Assembly (NCBI GenBank): GCA_027311205.1
Contig: DAICZI010000048.1
Coordinates: 1-8,857 of the forward strand
Origin: Beijerinckiaceae bacterium
GTDB lineage: Bacteria; Pseudomonadota; Alphaproteobacteria; Rhizobiales; Beijerinckiaceae
Direction: 5' to 3'
Length of the DNA stretch: 8,857 nucleotides
The notes under the pieces were generated by a model, which saw only the letters and a list, made by a program, of their open reading frames with translations, was not told the DNA's origin and ran no database searches. The position numbers and the translations under genes are program-made. Positions 6,044 to 8,857 of the stretch are shown here, one piece after another (the stretch's first letter is position 1; the number at the start of each line of letters is the position of its first letter).

Positions 6044-6072
6044 TCTATAGCCGCAAAGGCGCCAGCGCACAA
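6044..6072 (-). promoter_or_regulatory. Promoter of tRNA-Ala
   Basis: On the minus strand TTGTGC (6067-6072) and TATAGA (6044-6049) are separated by exactly 17 bases. Transcription would start about 26 bases before the tRNA 5' end. This is a good housekeeping-type promoter in the expected place. Confidence 0.65.
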
Positions 6073-6109
6073 GCGCCCGCGACCGCGAAATTGTGATACC
6101 CAGAATGAT

Positions 6110-6137
6110 GCGAAATCGGCGGCACGCCGCATTTCGC
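6110..6137. repeat. Strong 28-base palindrome at the GC/AT boundary
   Basis: GCGAAAT (6110-6116) pairs perfectly with ATTTCGC (6131-6137). Inside, CGGCG (6117-6121) pairs with CGCCG (6125-6129) around a GCA loop, with one bulged C at 6130, giving a 12-bp stem. Neither side is followed by a T-run, so it is not a standard terminator. It lies just before the sequence turns AT-rich. It may be a dispersed palindromic element or a protein-binding site; its identity is unknown. Confidence 0.6.
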
Positions 6138-6197
6138 TGCACGATGCACTGCCGAAACTCGCGAATTAAAAATTTGAATTTCAACTAAAAAATCATA

Positions 6198-6226
6198 TTG
6201 AATTAATATCTGAACGCAATTATAAA
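6198..6226 (+). promoter_or_regulatory. Strong sigma-70-type promoter of the orphan gene
   Basis: TTGAAT (6198-6203) and TATAAA (6221-6226) are separated by exactly 17 bases inside AT-rich DNA. Transcription would start near 6233, giving a leader of about 87 bases before the ATG at 6320. It is the closest match to the bacterial consensus in the window, although AT-rich DNA makes chance matches more likely. Confidence 0.5.
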
Positions 6227-6236
6227 CAACAGCCGA

Positions 6237-6280
6237 CTTAAAATGCACTGTCAGCTCAATGCTTTAAGCACATTTTTTTT
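6237..6280 (+). promoter_or_regulatory. Possible leader attenuator of the orphan gene
   Basis: Within the predicted leader, TGCT-tta-AGCA (6260-6270) is a small hairpin followed by eight T (6273-6280), an intrinsic-terminator shape. Its arms overlap an alternative pairing of CTTAAA (6237-6242) with TTTAAG (6263-6268). Two exclusive folds before a T-run resemble attenuation, but the short hairpin is weak evidence. Confidence 0.25.
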
Positions 6281-6319
6281 GTTTTTGAATTTTAGCCGTT
6301 TTTATTTTGTAGGAGGTCA

Positions 6320-6613
6320 ATGGTGAATGAATTTGAAAAAAATCTGCTCAGTGCGATTTTAGTTTCCCACAAGGAATACCAAGAATTTCTGGAGACCGCG
6401 TCATTTCATGATGGTGCAAAGCAGTATTTTAATACAAGGCTTTACCAAAATGAACCTAACACAGATTACTGTATAAATATGAACTCCACACTAAGAAAAT
6501 TATTTTGCTTGGATCAGCAATTTCGCACGCACAGCACTCAATGCAATATTATTTTTAAATTACGCGGACACCTCACAAGTTGTGACATTGAATTCAACTC
6601 TCGGCAGAGGTGA
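6320..6613 (+). CDS. Orphan AT-rich hypothetical protein
   Basis: A 97-residue protein I do not recognise. It starts at ATG 6320 or GTG 6323; AGGAGG at 6311-6316 is a near-perfect Shine-Dalgarno, 3 bases from the ATG and 6 from the GTG, so the GTG may be the better start. It has no signal peptide and no membrane helix. The N-terminal part (1-45) looks helical and charged (NEFEKNLLSAILVSHKEYQE). The C-terminal half has four cysteines at 51, 63, 75 and 88, spaced 12, 12 and 13 residues, not a zinc-finger pattern I know. The end is basic (FNSRQR). Codon use differs sharply from neighbours (many AAT, TTT and ATT codons), suggesting transfer from a lower-GC source. It has its own promoter and terminator-like sequence, so it is likely monocistronic. 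No function is assigned. Confidence 0.6.
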   Translation: MVNEFEKNLLSAILVSHKEYQEFLETASFHDGAKQYFNTRLYQNEPNTDYCINMNSTLRKLFCLDQQFRTHSTQCNIIFKLRGHLTSCDIEFNSRQR

Positions 6614-6625
6614 CTGTTACGCCTG

Positions 6626-6687
6626 TGACCTAGTAGTTTGTAGGTCATACAAAACGCTACAGATACTGTTTTTATTCAGTTTTTTTT
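6626..6687 (+). terminator. Terminator-like region after the orphan gene
   Basis: TGACCTA (6626-6632) pairs perfectly with TAGGTCA (6641-6647), extendable by G-T and T-A pairs, around an 8-base loop. About 30 bases on, ACTG (6665-6668) can pair with CAGT (6677-6680) immediately before eight T (6680-6687). Neither is ideal alone, but together they make transcription stop here plausible. Confidence 0.4.
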
Positions 6688-6753
6688 AAAAAGGGGCTTA
6701 GGACGCAGTGCGCCCGCGGCAGCTTCGGTGCACCCCGGCAAAGCCACATTATT

Positions 6754-6767
6754 TTGCACAAAGGCAA
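6754..6767. promoter_or_regulatory. Candidate PhaR operator upstream of phaR
   Basis: TTGC-acaaag-GCAA is an inverted repeat with TGC/GCA half-sites, about 110 bases before the phaR start. PhaR regulators are known to bind TGC-rich inverted sites and to repress their own gene, so autoregulation would fit. The half-sites are short and a chance match is possible. Confidence 0.3.
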
Positions 6768-6821
6768 GCAAGCTCTGGTGCAAGGAAACCGCGCGCTTCA
6801 GCCCGCGCCCCCACAGATCGT

Positions 6822-6849
6822 TTGCGGCTTTATCAGTTTCCGCTAAGGT
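6822..6849 (+). promoter_or_regulatory. Weak promoter candidate for phaR
   Basis: TTGCGG (6822-6827) and TAAGGT (6844-6849) lie 16 bases apart, which would put the transcript start about 20 bases before the phaR ATG. The -10 match is poor. The rest of 6688-6878 holds no gene: the frame of phaR is open upstream to 6708 but shows no family similarity there. Confidence 0.25.
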
Positions 6850-6878
6850 GGCACCATGACAACAAGGGTGGTGACATC

Positions 6879-7484
6879 ATGGCGCAGAAATCAGCGCAGG
6901 ACACGACGCAGAACAAGCCTGTGCTTGTCATCAAGAAATACGCCAACCGGCGGCTCTACAACACCGGTTCAAGCGTCTATGTGACGTTGGAAGACCTTGC
7001 CGGCATGGTCAAGCGCGGCGAAGATTTTGTGGTGCAGGACGCCAAGACCTCCGACGACATTACCCGCTCGGTACTGACTCAGATCATTTTCGAGCAGGAG
7101 GGCAAGACCGGCCAGAACCTGCTGCCGACCACGTTTCTGCGCCAGCTCATCGGCTTTTATGGTGACCAGATGCAGGTGATTGTGCCGAGCTATCTGGAAT
7201 TCACCTTCTCCAAGCTGGTGGGCGAGCAGCAGAAATATCGCGACCAGATGGCCAAATTCATGACCGGTGGCAAGCTCGGTGAACCGGCATTGCCGATGTT
7301 CGCCTCGCTTGAAGAGCAGGCGCGCAAAAACATGGCCATGTTCAGTCAGGCCCTTGCGATGCTGAACCCGTTTGTGCCCCCCAACCTGGCGCCGCAGCCG
7401 CCAGCCCCCGCCGACGACCTTGAAACCATGCGCCGCGAACTCACCGAGATGCAGCGCCGCCTTGATAAACTGGGCAAGAGCTGA
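6879..7484 (+). CDS. phaR: Polyhydroxyalkanoate synthesis regulator PhaR
   Basis: PhaR is a cytoplasmic DNA-binding repressor that senses polyhydroxyalkanoate granules and controls phasin genes and often its own. The N-terminal PHB/PHA accumulation DNA-binding domain is clear: VIKKYANRRLYNTGSSVYVT (residues 17-36), LEDLAGMVKRGEDFVVQDAK and TSDDITRSVLTQIIFEQE (57-74). The second conserved domain, LLPTTFLRQLIGFYGDQMQ (81-99) and VPSYLEF, follows. A Pro-rich linker (165-178) leads to a short predicted coiled coil, DDLETMRRELTEMQRRLDKL (179-198). I chose ATG at 6879 (201 residues), where the conserved domain starts within 17 residues and a GGTGGTGA-like ribosome site precedes it; the frame extends to 6708 but codes only Arg/Pro-rich noise. 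No phaA/phaB genes are adjacent. It is convergent with dgoK across 72 bases, with no strong terminator seen between. Confidence 0.94.
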   Translation: MAQKSAQDTTQNKPVLVIKKYANRRLYNTGSSVYVTLEDLAGMVKRGEDFVVQDAKTSDDITRSVLTQIIFEQEGKTGQNLLPTTFLRQLIGFYGDQMQVIVPSYLEFTFSKLVGEQQKYRDQMAKFMTGGKLGEPALPMFASLEEQARKNMAMFSQALAMLNPFVPPNLAPQPPAPADDLETMRRELTEMQRRLDKLGKS

Positions 7485-7556
7485 GCCTCCCGCCCTCAGG
7501 CTGCGCCATGGTGGCCGGAATATTTTGACTTGCTTGAATGTTTTGACTCGGCAGTC

Positions 7557-8432
7557 TCAGAGAACGGCCTCACGGATGCCGCGCAGCCCCTCGAGCAGGG
7601 CGTTCTGCGGCGTGACCAAAGTGACCCTGCCGCCCAGGGCCTGCCGATAAAGCGCGTCAAACGGCGCAGCAGCGATGAGTGTTGGCGTCACCGCCCCATA
7701 GAGTTGCTGCGCTCCCGCCACTTCTCCGGCCACCAGCAGGCTTGAAATGAACGGCTTGACGCCGCACGCGGGCAGCACCCCACCCAGCACGCGCGCCCGT
7801 GCCTGAAACAACCCACGCAACACGCCGCCCGCTGCACGCGCTGCGATACGGCCCTGGGCAGTGCCCGGCTCCTCATTGTCAGGAGCCTCTGCGAGGCGGG
7901 CGATGAACGAGGCGCTCATCGCGGCATAGAGTTCGCCGGTGATGAAAGTGGCAAAGCCGACAATCGCGCCGTCGCGCATTTCGATCCATTTGCTGTGCGT
8001 ACCCGGCTGGCAGATCAGCCCGTCACGGACGCCCGCGCCGAGCGCCATTGTTTCCTCGCCGCGCATCACGTCAAAAAATCCGTCGGCGCTCTCGTGGGAA
8101 ACACCCGGCACCAGCCAGACTTCGTGACCATCCAACTGGTGGCGCACGGCACCGCGTTTGAGATCAGCGGCGCTGCAAGGCGCAGACACATAGGGCACTT
8201 CGATCCAGCCGTTGCGGCTGCCCACCATGCCCGCCATCCAGATCGGCAACGTCGGGTCGCCCGCCAGCCAGGGCGCGAGGCGGGCGCGCAGCAGCGCCTC
8301 GAACCCGCCAGCCTTGACCAACTGAATCCCATCATCGCTGGCCATGTCGTCCCTGACGGCCCCATCAGGGCCCATCAGCCAGCCGCGCAGACGTGTCGTG
8401 CCCCAATCCAGCGCGATAAAACTGCCGCTCAC
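7557..8432 (-). CDS. dgoK: 2-dehydro-3-deoxygalactonokinase
   Basis: DgoK phosphorylates 2-dehydro-3-deoxy-D-galactonate with ATP, the step before aldol cleavage in the De Ley-Doudoroff galactose/galactonate pathway. The 291-residue protein shows the family's N-terminal phosphate-binding motif ALDWGTTRLRGWLM (7-20), MAGMVGSRNGW (66-76), the VMRGEETMALGA stretch (122-133) and QPGTHSKWIEM (142-152), plus FITGELYAAMS (163-173). It ends normally at TGA 7557-7559. The start is GTG at 8432, which overlaps the upstream SDR stop by 4 bases (GTGA), indicating translational coupling. Substrate specificity (galactonate versus another sugar acid) cannot be read from the sequence; the SDR partner suggests oxidation of a sugar before the kinase step. 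The matching aldolase and dehydratase would lie outside the window. Confidence 0.9.
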   Translation of the reverse strand: MSGSFIALDWGTTRLRGWLMGPDGAVRDDMASDDGIQLVKAGGFEALLRARLAPWLAGDPTLPIWMAGMVGSRNGWIEVPYVSAPCSAADLKRGAVRHQLDGHEVWLVPGVSHESADGFFDVMRGEETMALGAGVRDGLICQPGTHSKWIEMRDGAIVGFATFITGELYAAMSASFIARLAEAPDNEEPGTAQGRIAARAAGGVLRGLFQARARVLGGVLPACGVKPFISSLLVAGEVAGAQQLYGAVTPTLIAAAPFDALYRQALGGRVTLVTPQNALLEGLRGIREAVL

Positions 8433-8857
8433 ACCCAGCCACCATCCACCACATATTGCTGGTTGGTGCAGGCCGAAGCTTCGTCGGAGGCAAAGAACAG
8501 CGTGGCGCGGGCAATTTCATCGGGCTGCAACGGGCGCTTCAGGCATTGGCGCTGCATCAATTCGGCCTCGCTGGCAGGCGTCAGCCACAAGGTTTTCTGC
8601 CGCTCGGTCATGATCCAGCCCGGCGCAATGGCGTTGACCCTGATATTGAAGGCGCCATAATCGCGCGCCAACGAGCGGGTGAGGCCCAGAATGGCGGATT
8701 TGGAAGCGGTATAGACCGCCATGCCACCCTGCCCGATCATCCATGAAGTCGAACCGAAATTGACGATCGACCCGCCGCCAGCCTGCTTCATGTCCGGCAA
8801 CACCGCCTGGGCCGCAAAAAACTGATGCCTCAGGTTGACCGCAATGCGCTCGTCAAA
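8429..8857 (-). CDS. SDR family sugar dehydrogenase, C-terminal part (runs off the window)
   Basis: The minus-strand frame is open from the window end to TGA at 8429-8431 and gives the last 142 residues of a short-chain dehydrogenase/reductase; the N-terminal NAD(P)-binding GxxxGxG region lies outside. Visible are the active-site Asn in IAVNLRHQFFAAQ (N8 of the fragment), the catalytic Ser in NFGSTSWM, the YTASK motif (Tyr49, Lys53), NIRVNAIAPGWIMTER, and the family-typical end TNQQYVVDGGWV. A GTG or ATG inside the fragment (8803 or 8791) is not the true start, since homology continues upstream. The VNLRHQFFAAQ and SWMIGQGGM stretches recall SDRs of bacterial sugar-oxidation clusters (galactose- or arabinose-type dehydrogenases). 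The overlapping dgoK downstream supports a role as the first, NAD(P)-dependent sugar oxidation step, but this is inference. Confidence 0.88.
   Translation of the reverse strand, partial: FDERIAVNLRHQFFAAQAVLPDMKQAGGGSIVNFGSTSWMIGQGGMAVYTASKSAILGLTRSLARDYGAFNIRVNAIAPGWIMTERQKTLWLTPASEAELMQRQCLKRPLQPDEIARATLFFASDEASACTNQQYVVDGGWV

Larger units (their letters stand above)
6138..6700. other. AT-rich patch carrying one orphan gene
   Basis: Between the palindrome and the phaR upstream region the sequence is conspicuously AT-rich (88 G/C of 240 bases counted in 6361-6600, against 40 of 60 in a dapE sample). It holds a single ORF with its own promoter and terminator-like elements. No integrase, transposase, terminal inverted repeats or target duplication was seen. 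Composition suggests acquired DNA. Confidence 0.6.

Noticed and set aside
6708..6878. PhaR N-terminal extension from 6708.
   Set aside because: It encodes a low-complexity Arg/Pro/Ala stretch unlike PhaR, and the family domain begins just after ATG 6879.
7481..7502. Terminator after phaR from AGCCT/AGGCT or CTGAG/CTCAG pairings.
   Set aside because: Stems are only 5 bp, mutually exclusive, and not followed by a T-run.
7523..7548. Direct repeat TTTTGACT (7523-7530 and 7541-7548) between phaR and dgoK.
   Set aside because: It is only 8 bases with no further similarity, in a short convergent gap, and likely chance.

Overview
The window looks like chromosomal DNA from an alphaproteobacterium, most likely of the Hyphomicrobiales (Rhizobiales). 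The reasons are a Fur-family regulator of the Irr type with a Cys-Pro heme regulatory motif and a His-triplet, a PhaR-type polyhydroxyalkanoate regulator, a dapD/membrane protein/dapE lysine-pathway cluster, and GC-rich coding DNA (about two thirds G+C in a hand-counted stretch of dapE). Genus cannot be fixed from this window. The Cys-Pro motif in Irr is closer to the Bradyrhizobium type than to Rhizobium Irr.

Layout. Positions 1-1776 (+) hold the end of dapD, a DUF805-like membrane protein cut by an in-frame TAA, and dapE, a lysine/diaminopimelate operon. Convergent to it, 1813-3930 (-) is a tight three-gene run: an uncharacterised secreted four-cysteine protein, a secreted RNase T2, and the 23S rRNA methyltransferase rlmJ. 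Divergent from that run, 4078-5057 (+) carries irr (iron/heme response) and rimM (16S rRNA/30S maturation) two bases apart, an unusual pairing. A 355-base intergenic stretch with a terminator-like hairpin, an AT-rich patch and a heat-shock-like promoter candidate leads to a small secreted collagen-like protein (5413-5745), whose 3' end holds 9/18-bp tandem repeats and an 18-bp duplication at the stop codon.

A tRNA-Ala(GGC) with its own good promoter lies at 5936-6011 (-). From about 6138 to 6700 the composition changes to AT-rich (about 37% G+C hand-counted in 6361-6600). This patch contains one orphan ORF (6320-6613) with a strong promoter, a strong Shine-Dalgarno and terminator-like sequence: a small, probably acquired cassette. 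GC-rich DNA resumes with phaR (6879-7484, +). Convergent to it is a sugar-acid catabolic operon on the minus strand: an SDR dehydrogenase running off the window end, overlapping by 4 bases with dgoK (2-dehydro-3-deoxygalactonokinase).

Most genes are ordinary core functions. I see no CRISPR array, transposase, integrase, toxin-antitoxin pair or defence system. The items most worth a second look are the orphan AT-rich cassette, the irr-rimM pairing, the secreted protein paired with RNase T2, the repeat-bearing collagen-like gene, and the interrupted DUF805-like gene.
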